DNA from: Opitutales bacterium
GTDB taxonomy: Bacteria > Verrucomicrobiota > Verrucomicrobiia > Opitutales > Seribacteraceae
Length of the DNA stretch: 64,000 nucleotides
Direction of reading: 5' to 3'
NCBI GenBank assembly: GCA_028101545.1
Contig: JAOHKZ010000006.1
Coordinates: 27,349-91,348 of the forward strand
Under the pieces are notes generated by a model. The model was given only the letters and a program-made list of their open reading frames with translations, ran no database searches and was not told the origin of the DNA. The stretch's first letter is position 1; the number at the start of each line of letters is the position of its first letter. Both the position numbers and the translations under genes were made by a program. Below, one piece after another: positions 26,299 to 34,955 of the stretch.

Positions 26299-27708
26299 TT
26301 AAAATTTAGAGAGTCTGGATTTATACTCTGGTCGCTTCTTCCATTGTGGAAAAAACTTTTGATATTCCGTTAATTCTGTCCAAAAAATTCTCGGTGGTTG
26401 AGGCAGAACCGATCCACTCGAGTAGTCTTTTCCACTTATGCTTCTTTGAATAGATTTGCGAGCATCTAAGAGAATTTTTCTAAGTCGGATTATTTGAGGG
26501 TGATTGGGTCGAAACTCGTTCATCGATTCGCCGGGATCAGACGAAAGGTTAAAAAGTTCAATTTTTCTACCCTTATCTTTGGGTTGTGAAATAATTTTCC
26601 ATTCATTGTCAATTACAGCCATTCGTCCTCGGCTACTAAAAATTAATGGCTTATTCCTTCTTGATAGTTCTGAAGTAAAAAGCGGGATAAGGCTTAATCC
26701 ATCCAGTGGTTTGAGAAATTCAGAATCTGGAATTTTTGCGATCTCTGTAATGGTGGGAAATATATCTACCGCTCCTGCTGGGTATTTGCTAATTTTGGCC
26801 TTTTTTACTTTATAAGGCCATTCAATTATTGCTGGAACTCGAATGCCTCCTTCATAAAGACTACCTTTATAATCTCTTAGCCCACCAGTTGTGGAAGGAT
26901 TAATTTTAGGAAGTCCTCCATTGTCGCTAGTAAACCACACAAGCGTATTCTGGTCAATTTTCATTTCCTTAAGACCCTCACGGAGAGTTCCCACACTTCG
27001 ATCCATTGCCTTGAGTTCTGCATAATGAGCCTGAGAGTTACGATCCAAATTACTGAATTCCTTCATATCTTTATCCAGCGCCATAAAAGGTGAGTGGGGA
27101 GTACCATACCAAATTACACAGAAAAAGGGTTTTCCATTATTGGTTTCATTCTCCATGAACTTAAGAGCTTCTTTAACTATGATATCTGATGAATCACCCT
27201 TGAACTCTTCTATTTTCCCCTGCCTGCTCATTATTGGATTGATATCAAAAAAATTTGTAACAGAGACCCATTTCTCAAATCCAAACGCTTTGGGTCCATG
27301 TGAATCCGTTTTTAAAATCGGAACACCTGGGCCCCGCAGACCACATAAGTGCCATTTTCCGAAATGCCCGGTAGCATACCCTGCCCTCTTCAATGCTTGG
27401 GGAAGTGTTTTTTCCTGTTTTCTTAAAGCGTATCCATGATCGAAAACACCAGTTCTGTCATGGGTTCTGCCGGTTAAAACGGTGGCACGGGTCGGAGAAC
27501 AAACAGGACCGCCGGCATAGAATTGATCAAAACGTAAACCGTTCGATGCCATTTCATCTAAATTTGGAGTTTTAAGCACAGGGTGGTTATAATACCCAGT
27601 CTGCCCCCACCCCTGATCATCGGTCATGACCAACACAAAGTTAGTTTTACCACACATCACTCTAGTCAAAGGAAGAGTTAGAATAATTGTGAAAATAAAA
27701 TATTTCAT
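26299..27708 (-). CDS. Secreted sulfatase
   Basis: 469-residue sulfatase with signal peptide MKYFIFTIILTLPLTRVMCG; the Cys at 19 could also make it a lipoprotein. Active-site Cys70 in VCSPTRATVLTGR is the canonical formylglycine motif. Other ligands: VLVMTDDQGWGQTGYY, FGKWHLCG and WFTSDNGGLP. It would remove sulfate esters in the periplasm or outside; the substrate cannot be inferred, but neighbours suggest sulfated glycans. It sits between another sulfatase and the large fusion gene, all on the minus strand with gaps of 17-24 bp, so a three-gene operon is likely. Confidence 0.94.
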   Translation of the reverse strand: MKYFIFTIILTLPLTRVMCGKTNFVLVMTDDQGWGQTGYYNHPVLKTPNLDEMASNGLRFDQFYAGGPVCSPTRATVLTGRTHDRTGVFDHGYALRKQEKTLPQALKRAGYATGHFGKWHLCGLRGPGVPILKTDSHGPKAFGFEKWVSVTNFFDINPIMSRQGKIEEFKGDSSDIIVKEALKFMENETNNGKPFFCVIWYGTPHSPFMALDKDMKEFSNLDRNSQAHYAELKAMDRSVGTLREGLKEMKIDQNTLVWFTSDNGGLPKINPSTTGGLRDYKGSLYEGGIRVPAIIEWPYKVKKAKISKYPAGAVDIFPTITEIAKIPDSEFLKPLDGLSLIPLFTSELSRRNKPLIFSSRGRMAVIDNEWKIISQPKDKGRKIELFNLSSDPGESMNEFRPNHPQIIRLRKILLDARKSIQRSISGKDYSSGSVLPQPPRIFWTELTEYQKFFPQWKKRPEYKSRLSKF

Positions 27709-27732
27709 GATTTAATAGTGTTAAAAATAATT

Positions 27733-30700
27733 TTATTTAACGATTAGATTTCCTTTCATAATTGTCCAATGTCCAGGAAAACTACAAAGGTATGGATAAA
27801 TTCCAGGCTTTTTCGGAGCTTTAAAACGTAAGAATTCCGTTTCCCCCTGTTTGAGCATTTTAGTGTGTGTAATTATTTTGTTTGACTCTGGAATAAACTG
27901 TCCATTTTTAGCGGCAATTGGATCTTTAGCCATGTTGTTCGCAGCAAGGCCAACTTCTTCGAGCGAGTTTGGTTGAACCAGTACAAAGTTATGGGGAGTT
28001 GCATCCGGATTGTTGAATTCGATCAGTAAAGGTTGGTTTCTCTTTACAATGATATTTTCGTCTTTGGTTTTTTTATATTCTCCGAGGTTTGACTTTTCCA
28101 TGATTTCAACAGAATAAAGCATTCTTTCCTTCATGCATGAAACTTTAATTTTTAGCAGATTTTTTTGGCGATCAAATTTATTGTCCGCCTTTGATTTTTC
28201 AGCAATTTGATAAGCAATTTTTTGCTTGTTTAAAAATTCAAAAAGTAGTGGTTGAGTTTTTTCTAAATCTTTTGTGTCCCAAAATTTCTTCATAGGGGAA
28301 GATCCAAAGGAGGTTTTAATTGCATAACTTAGATGCTTTTCATTGGGTTGAGCACTAACAATTTTAAGTGCTTCAAATGCATTCTTTGTACCTATATAAC
28401 TACATGCAATCGCTGCTTCTAGCCTTACAAGTCCGTTATTATCCCTAGCTGCCCTTGTTAGTAAATCATCTCCATTATCGGATAATGAATGCCAGTATCT
28501 GAGCTGACGAGTTGCAGCGGCTCGAGCATTATGATTTTCACATTGAAGCAATTCCTCGAGAAGTTGAAGGTTGAATTGTTCAACATTTCTGTAAGCCCAC
28601 ATTGCCTCGACTTGGTGATGCCTGTGACGCGGATCACTGGTATCAAGATTTTTAAGCCAGTTATCAAGTGCTCTTTTTACCTTTGTTGGTTCAATCTCTC
28701 GTATTTCTCTTTTTGCCCAGTATCGATAACGATATTCAGGACGCTTAAGCAAATTAAGAAGTTGTGGAAGACTTGCTCCCGTGATTTTGGGAGGAATTAT
28801 CTGTTTGGCACCCTTAGGCATAATGCGCCATATACGGCCTGATTTTCGGTCTCTTCTTTCATCGCGAAGAGAATACTGTGCATGGCCTTTTACCGGGTTA
28901 TACCAGTCACACACATACATTCCACCCCTAGGGCCGTACCTAAGGTCAACTGGAATAAAGCTAAGATTGGAGGAAAATATGATATCTGAAACATATTCCT
29001 CTTCGTATCCATAATCGTACTCTTTCCATTTCAATAACTCCACGCGATTAGTTGATTTGTAGCGAACTTTGACCATCATCCCTTGGAACTCTTTGGGCCA
29101 GTTTGGAAAGTCGATAAATTCTTGTCCGCACACTCCTGAATAGGCCTGCAATCCACTAGGTCTTGGATGTTGCTGAGGGTAAGGTGGGTCGAGTGCATGA
29201 TGAGCGGATGCAAAAATCGGATAACTTGCTACATGTTGGCCCCAGTCATCAAATGTTACGCCCCATGGATTCGTACTTGGGTGAGAACCAAATGCAGTAA
29301 GTCTGTGGAGCTTGGGCTCCCAAGCGAACCAGCCACTGTTTTGTTGCCTAACTGGACCGTATGGAGTCTCCACCTGAGTATGATGAAAAATTGATTCTCT
29401 GAAAATGAGATCTCCGTCCGGGGTCCACACAAAGTCATGAAGTGCATGGTGGGAATCCTCACATCCAAATCCAGTGAGGGGGATTTCACGGTGGTCCGCT
29501 TTGCCATCTCCATTGGTATCTTTAAGAAAAGTCATGTGTGGTTCTTCTGAGACATATAATCCCCCATTCCCAAATTCGAATGAAAGGGGAACATTTAAAC
29601 CCTCTGCCCAAACCGAACTTTTATCGGCTTTGCCATCTTTATCCAAATCTTCAAGGATGACTATCTTATCATTAGGAGCTTGCCCGGGATAAACATGGGG
29701 ATATGTGGTGGAGCAGGATACCCACATTCTTCCCAGTCCATCCCAGCGCATTTGAATGGGGCAAGCTATATCTGGAAATTGTTCTTCACTCGCAAAAAGA
29801 GTAACCTCGAATTTAGGATCAATCTTAAATGCTGCTTTCTCATCCTTGGGAGACATCCATTTATTTGCCCCTCTACTTGATTTCGTAATTGGAAGAGGCG
29901 GAACATTTGAATCGTCTATTATAGCAGAAGGCTTTTTGCCTTGAGCAAGTCTGTGGATTTGACGATCCCTGTTTTCAGTCATAAGGTCAAAATTTCTCAT
30001 AGCAGGAAGAAAATCTAGGTAGCCATAACTGCCTTTCCTTCCACCGGTGTAGTAAAATGTGTTAAGTGGACGGTATCGATAAAAGTGTTGTCTATTTTTC
30101 TCGATCACAGCGAAACGGATATCTTCATTAATTGATGTTTGAGATTTATTAAATAGCTTTTCAAAAAGAATTTTGCCAAATAATTCATATCCTTTTTCAT
30201 TTAAGTGAGAACCATTAATTGTATGGTCTATTCCCACTTTATTCATTATCGATTCTGTATCTGTGAAAACATCGATAAAGCCAACTCCTTTAGAGTGTGC
30301 AATTTTTTTCATAGAGTTAGTATAAATTTTGAGTGATTTATTATTAAGATCTGCTGCGGGAACTAAATTAATATTTTCATTCGCAATTGGAGATATCAAA
30401 ATTACTGACGGTGCATTTTTCCCATTGTAGGCTTTTGAAGTTAAACGAGTTAAGTATTTTTCCAACCTATCTTCAAAATGTGGAATTTCTTTGGGTCCAG
30501 CAAATGATTCGTTAAAACCGAATGCGGCAATAATAACATCCGCTTTCATTGCTGTTAGATGTTGTTCTGTATCGGCAAAATTATCAGGCCTTGGTTGCAA
30601 ATCTATTTCATCAGCTGACCATGCTAGATTCCGTACAACTATTTCATGATTAGGATAACCTTGATGAAGCAGTGCTTCAAAGTGACCATAATCTCGCATT

Positions 30701-30912
30701 CGATCGAATAGTGTATTTCCAATTAGGGCGATTCGAGCATTTTTTTCTAGTTTGAGGGGAAGTTCTGTAATTATCGATGATACACTTTTGGGCCTTTCTG
30801 CGTTCGATGCAAACATTGCATATTTTGTAAAGTCAGCATCATCAGCATAAACAAAAAGACATGAAAAGTAACTGGTTAATAAAAAGTAAAAGTACTGTAG
30901 GCAAGTTTTCAT
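27733..30912 (-). CDS. SGNH-like / PVC dehydrogenase-propeller / HEAT / cupredoxin fusion
   Basis: 1059-residue secreted protein (signal peptide within 1-24). Domain 1 (about 35-255) is SGNH-hydrolase-like: block I reads IGNTLFDRM, with Asn-Thr where GDS would stand; block III is GFNES; block V is INGSHLNEKG. Domain 2 (about 365-720) is the PVC membrane-bound-dehydrogenase beta-propeller (MWVSCSTTYPHVYPG, LEDLDKDGKADKSSVWAEGL, YVCDWYNPVKGHAQ). A HEAT-like helical region follows (about 735-900). The C-terminus (about 950-1059) is a cupredoxin with a complete copper set: His974, Cys1043, His1048 and Met1052. Relatives usually end in a cytochrome c; no CxxCH occurs here. It is first gene of the sulfatase run and may be a periplasmic sugar oxidase passing electrons to copper. 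Confidence 0.85.
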   Translation of the reverse strand: MKTCLQYFYFLLTSYFSCLFVYADDADFTKYAMFASNAERPKSVSSIITELPLKLEKNARIALIGNTLFDRMRDYGHFEALLHQGYPNHEIVVRNLAWSADEIDLQPRPDNFADTEQHLTAMKADVIIAAFGFNESFAGPKEIPHFEDRLEKYLTRLTSKAYNGKNAPSVILISPIANENINLVPAADLNNKSLKIYTNSMKKIAHSKGVGFIDVFTDTESIMNKVGIDHTINGSHLNEKGYELFGKILFEKLFNKSQTSINEDIRFAVIEKNRQHFYRYRPLNTFYYTGGRKGSYGYLDFLPAMRNFDLMTENRDRQIHRLAQGKKPSAIIDDSNVPPLPITKSSRGANKWMSPKDEKAAFKIDPKFEVTLFASEEQFPDIACPIQMRWDGLGRMWVSCSTTYPHVYPGQAPNDKIVILEDLDKDGKADKSSVWAEGLNVPLSFEFGNGGLYVSEEPHMTFLKDTNGDGKADHREIPLTGFGCEDSHHALHDFVWTPDGDLIFRESIFHHTQVETPYGPVRQQNSGWFAWEPKLHRLTAFGSHPSTNPWGVTFDDWGQHVASYPIFASAHHALDPPYPQQHPRPSGLQAYSGVCGQEFIDFPNWPKEFQGMMVKVRYKSTNRVELLKWKEYDYGYEEEYVSDIIFSSNLSFIPVDLRYGPRGGMYVCDWYNPVKGHAQYSLRDERRDRKSGRIWRIMPKGAKQIIPPKITGASLPQLLNLLKRPEYRYRYWAKREIREIEPTKVKRALDNWLKNLDTSDPRHRHHQVEAMWAYRNVEQFNLQLLEELLQCENHNARAAATRQLRYWHSLSDNGDDLLTRAARDNNGLVRLEAAIACSYIGTKNAFEALKIVSAQPNEKHLSYAIKTSFGSSPMKKFWDTKDLEKTQPLLFEFLNKQKIAYQIAEKSKADNKFDRQKNLLKIKVSCMKERMLYSVEIMEKSNLGEYKKTKDENIIVKRNQPLLIEFNNPDATPHNFVLVQPNSLEEVGLAANNMAKDPIAAKNGQFIPESNKIITHTKMLKQGETEFLRFKAPKKPGIYPYLCSFPGHWTIMKGNLIVK

Positions 30913-31170
30913 ATTAAAGGTGGGCTACCATAATTATTTAGTGATTTAAAATTGATCGTTTTGTTGTATATTTTGAATCGGTGTTGGATTTTGCATCGAT
31001 TGAGCTTTAACACAAACAAGGAATACATTGTTTTTCGTAAAAATATTACCTTGGAGTTGAAAAAAAATATAAATGAATGATCTCAACTGAACCTTTCAAT
31101 AACAACTTGAAATTTATTTCAACAATCAAAAACAATTACACTGAAGAAATGAATTTTAAACCAGAGCTTA
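30913..31170. other. Intergenic region between two minus-strand genes
   Basis: 258 bp of AT-rich sequence upstream of the fusion gene. I see a small palindrome ttgaaat-tt-atttcaa at 31107-31122 but no convincing promoter hexamers, terminator or ORF. Confidence 0.5.
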
Positions 31171-31971
31171 TTATCGATTAATTCGTACTGATATTCCGCT
31201 TCCGCGAGAATATGTTCGAGTGACCCCAGAATATCCTCCACCAATTATCCCAACTCCATTCATATTCATGCCACCTGAGTAAGGATTAGTAAAAACAGGA
31301 GCTGGTCCACGAGGTAAGACAAGCACGGAATTGGGATCATGTTTTTTACCCATGATTACAATTCTTTGCGGTTGTTGATAAAGAATGGGGCCACTCACGC
31401 TGGGTAAACCATATAAATTACCTGATGGAACTACAGCCACTCCAGGTGACTGCATTAATAAGCGGCCAGTTTGAAAGGATATACTCGCACGCCAGTTTTT
31501 TTCTATTAATTCAAAGTTTATACTTGTTGCATTAAATCGACCATATGCCTGAACTAATTTGTTGTATCCGTCCACCCAGGCGAGAAAGGGAGTGGCACCG
31601 TTTCCAATAATCAAGGGAGCCATGCCTGGCCGATAAAGGATGGTTTGTCCATAGCCAATCCCGCCACTATTTAAAATTTTAAGGTACATTTGAAGGTGGC
31701 CGGGGTATTCTTTTCCAACATACAGATAGTTTTCTTTGGTTCCCTCTAACCATTTTAAAACATAAGCTTGGTCTTTAGCACTGAATGAGGAAAGTTTAGT
31801 ATTAAAACTTTTCCCGTCGTTCCGAACAATGCTAACTATTTCAGATTTTTCATCGTAGGAAGAGATAGAAGCCTTGATTTTACGAACACCATCTGAACTC
31901 GTAAATGTGTGTGCCTGCAAAAGGGAATTTACCAAAAAAAGTATTATTATATGCTTATTAAAAGGCATCAA
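31171..31971 (-). CDS. Secreted protein with SHD1-like domain
   Basis: 266 residues with an N-terminal hydrophobic segment (HIIILFLVNSLLQAHT) that is a probable signal peptide. Residues about 22-78 (TFTSSDGVRKIKASISSYDEKSEI... LSSFSAKDQAYVLKWL) match the SLA1-homology-domain-1-like module common in Planctomycetota and Verrucomicrobiota, which has a beta-barrel fold and an SxxDQxYV-type end. The remainder is Gly/Pro/Tyr-rich, with YPGHLQMYLKILNSGGIGYGQTI, and ends in a Gly/Asn/Arg-rich tail. I do not recognise the second half. Function unknown; exported structural or binding role is possible. Confidence 0.7.
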   Translation of the reverse strand: MMPFNKHIIILFLVNSLLQAHTFTSSDGVRKIKASISSYDEKSEIVSIVRNDGKSFNTKLSSFSAKDQAYVLKWLEGTKENYLYVGKEYPGHLQMYLKILNSGGIGYGQTILYRPGMAPLIIGNGATPFLAWVDGYNKLVQAYGRFNATSINFELIEKNWRASISFQTGRLLMQSPGVAVVPSGNLYGLPSVSGPILYQQPQRIVIMGKKHDPNSVLVLPRGPAPVFTNPYSGGMNMNGVGIIGGGYSGVTRTYSRGSGISVRINR

Positions 31972-32097
31972 CTGATAATTTAGCCCTAAACCCTCTCATT
32001 GGTCAAACAGCAAGGTGGTGTTTTTGAGCTTGTGCCTTGTCAATGCAAGTTTTGAAATGTTTTTTAGACCTACCAACTTAAATTCAAGCAAACATTC

Positions 32098-33591
32098 ATG
32101 ATACCAAGAATATCACTTCTCTTTTTATTATCGCTTTTTCCTGGAATATTAGCTCTTTTTTGTAAGGAATTACCTTTTGGGTACAAGCCCAATATTATAC
32201 TTATGATCACTGATGACCAAGGTTATGGCCCTATCGGAAAGCACGGAAATCCGTGGATTAAAACTCCAAACTTGGATAAGTTACACGGTCAAAGCACCCG
32301 CTTTGAAAGGTTTCTGGTCAGCCCCACCTGCTCGCCCACCCGAGCTGCCCTTATGTCAGGCCGTCACCCCATGAAAAATGGAATTACCCACACCATTTTA
32401 GAAAGGGAAAGGATGGCATTAAGCACGGTGACCCTCCCTCAGGTGTTATCGAAAGCGGGCTATGTTTCCGGGATATTTGGCAAGTGGCATTTAGGGGACG
32501 AGGAGCCCTATCAACCACACAAGCGCGGTTTTGATGAAGCTTTTATCCATGGAGCGGGTGGAATTGGACAGAAATTTAATTGCTCCTGTGCTGATGTCCC
32601 TGGAAACAAATACTTTGACCCAACTATCAGGCATAATGGCTTTTTCGTTCAGACCAAGGGTTACTGTACCGATTTGTTTTTCACCGCCGGAATGGGATGG
32701 ATAAAGAAAGTAAAAGACCTAGGAAATCCCTTTTTTGCCTATATCACGACAAATGCTCCGCATGGCCCATTCATTGCTCCGCCCAAAAATGCCAAACGAT
32801 TTACTGATCTTGGCTTCTCTGAAAGGGATGCCGGTTTTTATGGAATGATTGAGAACATTGACGAGAACATGGGGCGATTAATGAATAAACTTGATGAATG
32901 GGGTTTGAGTAAAGACACGATTCTTATCTTCATGTCCGACAATGGTTCAGTTGGAGGAATGGTACGAGAAGGTTCCAGGCTAGGAATATCTAACGAAGGC
33001 AAGCCTATGGAAGGTTTCAATGCAGGGATGAAGGGTTCTAAAGGTTCGGCCGATGAAGGTGGAGTTCGCGTGCCATTTTTCATTCGCTGGCTAGGCAAAT
33101 TTCCGGCGGACCAAGCGGTCGAAAGGATTTCCGCTCACATTGATCTTTTACCTACGCTTGCTGATATTGCGGGAATCGAAAAATTGCCTAAAGATCAGGT
33201 GGAAGGGCGTAGTTTAGTACCTCTTCTTAAGAATTCGAAGGCAAAGTGGAGGGACCGTTATCTTTTTACGCAGGGTGCCCGATGGAAAACCGGTTCCGAA
33301 CCGAATGATCATATGTGGAAGCGTTTTGCAGTTAGGAACGAGCGTTTTCGCCTAGTGGAGAACAAGCTCTACGATATGAAGAAAGATCCATCGCAACTTT
33401 TGGATATTGCGGACAAAAATCCCAAAGTTGTTCAGTCGATGCGGTTAGCCTACGAAAAGTTTTGGAAGGAAACCCGCCCCCTGATGGTTAACGAGGATGT
33501 GCCAATGTCTCCAACTCGCCCATTTCATGTTTTGCATTCTGAGCAGATTACGAAAGGTGGAATCCCGCGTTGGGAAGCACCAAAGTTATAA
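32098..33591 (+). CDS. Secreted sulfatase
   Basis: 497-residue sulfatase with signal peptide (ISLLFLLSLFPGILALF). Formylglycine Cys78 lies in PTCSPTRAALMSGRHP, the canonical C-x-P-T-R. Metal and sulfate site: IILMITDDQGYGPIGKHG, FGKWHLGDEEPYQPHKRGFD, ITTNAPHGPF and FMSDNGSVGG. The C-terminal strand is KLYDMKKDPSQLLDIADKNP. It stands alone on the plus strand, and its codon choice looks less AT-biased than that of the two minus-strand sulfatases (for instance many ccc, cgc and ggc codons near 32300-32700), so it may have arrived separately. Confidence 0.94.
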   Translation: MIPRISLLFLLSLFPGILALFCKELPFGYKPNIILMITDDQGYGPIGKHGNPWIKTPNLDKLHGQSTRFERFLVSPTCSPTRAALMSGRHPMKNGITHTILERERMALSTVTLPQVLSKAGYVSGIFGKWHLGDEEPYQPHKRGFDEAFIHGAGGIGQKFNCSCADVPGNKYFDPTIRHNGFFVQTKGYCTDLFFTAGMGWIKKVKDLGNPFFAYITTNAPHGPFIAPPKNAKRFTDLGFSERDAGFYGMIENIDENMGRLMNKLDEWGLSKDTILIFMSDNGSVGGMVREGSRLGISNEGKPMEGFNAGMKGSKGSADEGGVRVPFFIRWLGKFPADQAVERISAHIDLLPTLADIAGIEKLPKDQVEGRSLVPLLKNSKAKWRDRYLFTQGARWKTGSEPNDHMWKRFAVRNERFRLVENKLYDMKKDPSQLLDIADKNPKVVQSMRLAYEKFWKETRPLMVNEDVPMSPTRPFHVLHSEQITKGGIPRWEAPKL

Positions 33592-33776
33592 ATTACAAAA
33601 AAGGTTCAAAAATCATTTTAGCTGATAAAAATCAAAAATCACTATTTTATTTAAATATTGTTATCGAGATCCTATCTTTTGGTATTCGTTCTTAATTTTC
33701 GGCCTCTAAATTTTTTTGGCATCGAAGCTAAACTAAGGGTGAAAAATTAATAATACGGGGTTTAGGATTGCTATTT

Positions 33777-33811
33777 GCTCTAAATTAATGACCATGGTCT
33801 TAATTTAGAGC
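33777..33811. promoter_or_regulatory. Near-perfect 35-bp palindrome upstream of csp
   Basis: Perfect 12-bp arms gctctaaattaa (33777-33788) and ttaatttagagc (33800-33811) flank one extra t and the 10-bp palindrome gaccatggtc. It is not followed by a T run, so it is not a normal intrinsic terminator. It could be an operator, a recombination or replication-related site, or an RNA hairpin. Confidence 0.6.
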
Positions 33812-33876
33812 ATTACTCTGATTTATATCTCCGGTTATTTTTCAAAGTTTGTAACAAATAAAATTATACTTCGAGT

Positions 33877-33913
33877 GGTGAATTCGGATGTACGATAATC
33901 CTTACAATTCACC
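33877..33913 (+). promoter_or_regulatory. Stem-loop in the cold-shock gene 5' leader
   Basis: ggtgaatt (33877-33884) pairs perfectly with aattcacc (33906-33913), and ggat/atcc can pair inside the loop. It ends 21 nt before the csp ATG. Cold-shock mRNAs in other bacteria carry temperature-responsive leaders; this hairpin is a candidate for that role. The thermosensor function is inference. Confidence 0.45.
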
Positions 33914-33934
33914 AATAATATAGAGATAGTAACA

Positions 33935-34141
33935 ATGAGTAAAGGTACAGTAAAGTGGTTCAATTCAGATAAAGGTTTCGGTTTTATTACACCTGAGGGT
34001 GGCGGAGATGATCTCTTCGTTCATCATTCTGAAATTAAAAGCGGTGATGGATATGCCACATTAAATGATGGCCAGGAAGTGGAGTATGAGGAAGGCACTG
34101 GACAGAAAGGTCCTTGTGCAAAAAATGTAGTTCCTGCTTGA
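33935..34141 (+). CDS. Cold-shock protein, CspA family
   Basis: 68-residue single cold-shock domain, an RNA chaperone that melts mRNA structure in the cold. RNP1 is KGFGFI and RNP2 is LFVHHSEI; the start [21 protein letters not shown] is typical, and the C-terminal [12 protein letters not shown] matches the family except for a Cys where Gln is common. The leader is long and structured. A 34-residue Lys-rich ORF starts 116 bp downstream and may share the transcript. Confidence 0.97.
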   Translation: MSKGTVKWFNSDKGFGFITPEGGGDDLFVHHSEIKSGDGYATLNDGQEVEYEEGTGQKGPCAKNVVPA

Positions 34142-34257
34142 GTAAGCTTTTCTAAAGGTATTCAGACCTACCACAGAATCTCACTTCAGAAAGAACTGTT
34201 TCTGTTATTATTAATAGGAACTGTTTGATTTAATTCACCCTAAGGAAAAGTAATTTT

Positions 34258-34362
34258 ATGGCAAAAGGACAAAACGCAAAGAAAGAAGTCAAAAAGAAAT
34301 CTGGTAAAACTCAAAAGGAAAAGAAAGAAGCGAAGAAATTAAAAAAAGCAGCTAAAAGATAG
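34258..34362 (+). CDS. Small lysine-rich protein (34 residues)
   Basis: ATG at 34258 with a purine-rich aaggaaaag about 9 nt upstream, one of the best Shine-Dalgarno-like sites in the window. The product starts MAKGQNAKKEVKKKSGKTQ and ends KKLKKAAKR; more than 40 per cent is Lys. The opening MAKGQ-N resembles tiny conserved proteobacterial proteins of the form M(A/P)KGQ followed by a Lys-rich tail, as I recall them. It is probably nucleic-acid or ribosome associated. The location just after a cold-shock gene and before a terminator supports a real gene. Confidence 0.6.
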   Translation: MAKGQNAKKEVKKKSGKTQKEKKEAKKLKKAAKR

Positions 34363-34380
34363 CTGGTTTCATCTCTTCCT

Positions 34381-34430
34381 ATTGAAATAAAGCGTTAAAA
34401 TTAACGAAACATTTCAATTACAGTTTTTTT
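34381..34430 (+). terminator. Intrinsic terminator after the lysine-rich ORF
   Basis: Outer stem attgaaat (34381-34388)/atttcaat (34411-34418) encloses an inner hairpin cgttaa-aa-ttaacg (34393-34406), followed by ttttttt at 34424-34430. A second hairpin aaaaagtt-acaa-aacttttt (34435-34454) follows at once. Together they should end the csp transcript. Confidence 0.6.
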
Positions 34431-34483
34431 AAGTAAAAAGTTACAAAACTTTTTATCTTTCGTGGTTCATTCTGTTAGGTAAA

Positions 34484-34555
34484 ATGATCTTTGTTTTGGT
34501 TCCGCTTATGATTGTTTGTGTGCTTTTAACTGCTCATATAATCTTACTTGTTTAA
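34484..34555 (+). CDS. Possible 23-residue hydrophobic peptide
   Basis: ATG at 34484, preceded by aggtaaa. The product is MIFVLVPLMIVCVLLTAHII followed by LLV and stop: one membrane-length hydrophobic segment with no charged residue other than His. Short membrane peptides of this sort exist, but a 24-codon ORF in AT-rich DNA can arise by chance. It lies after the csp terminator. Confidence 0.2.
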   Translation: MIFVLVPLMIVCVLLTAHIILLV

Positions 34556-34955
34556 GCATAAACTTAGGTCAAATTAGATTTATCAAATTTAATTCAGTAA
34601 ATCTTTGAACCGCCTTTAGCTTTTGGTACTTAGGTAAATTTTTTTCATGAAGCCAAAGAACAGCTTATCGGATTAGTATACCATTTCTCCATCGTTTATT
34701 TGTTCAAAAAATTATTTTACGAAATAATGTCCTAAATTAGGTATTACAGCCTATTTAAGTGGATTAATTTCAATTTTTTCACAACATTTTTAACATACCA
34801 AATTGGTTTTCCGTGCCAAGTAAACCTTAATGCAAATAATTCTCTTTTTATTGATACCCACATTTAATTTTCCTCGAAAAAAGTTTAATTTTAAAAGAAT
34901 TAAATTTCGTAATTATGTTTAGGAAAACCGAAGTTTTCATATCTGCTTTTTAATT
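34556..34955. other. Intergenic region without a recognisable gene
   Basis: About 400 bp of AT-rich sequence before the agmatine-deiminase-like gene. I see no ORF, tRNA or strong hairpin. It should contain that gene's promoter, but no hexamer pair is convincing. Confidence 0.5.

Larger units (their letters stand above)
33592..33934. other. Intergenic region and csp leader
   Basis: 343 bp. The first 185 bp show nothing clear. The second half holds a long palindrome (33777-33811), a possible promoter (ttcaaa at 33841-33846 and tatact at 33865-33870) and a hairpin in the csp 5' leader (33877-33913), each listed separately. Confidence 0.6.

Noticed and set aside
28489..29944. Several plus-strand frames of 60-117 residues over the large fusion gene
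   Set aside because: All lie antiparallel to one long, well-conserved coding frame and lack recognisable domains or spacing.
24728..33591. Reading the three sulfatases as recent tandem duplicates
   Set aside because: Their lengths, active-site motifs and C-termini differ widely, and one is on the other strand; they are diverged members of one superfamily.
33592..34955. A mobile element or integration scar around the csp gene
   Set aside because: The region has hairpins and low gene density, but I found no transposase remnant, direct target repeats or tRNA end.
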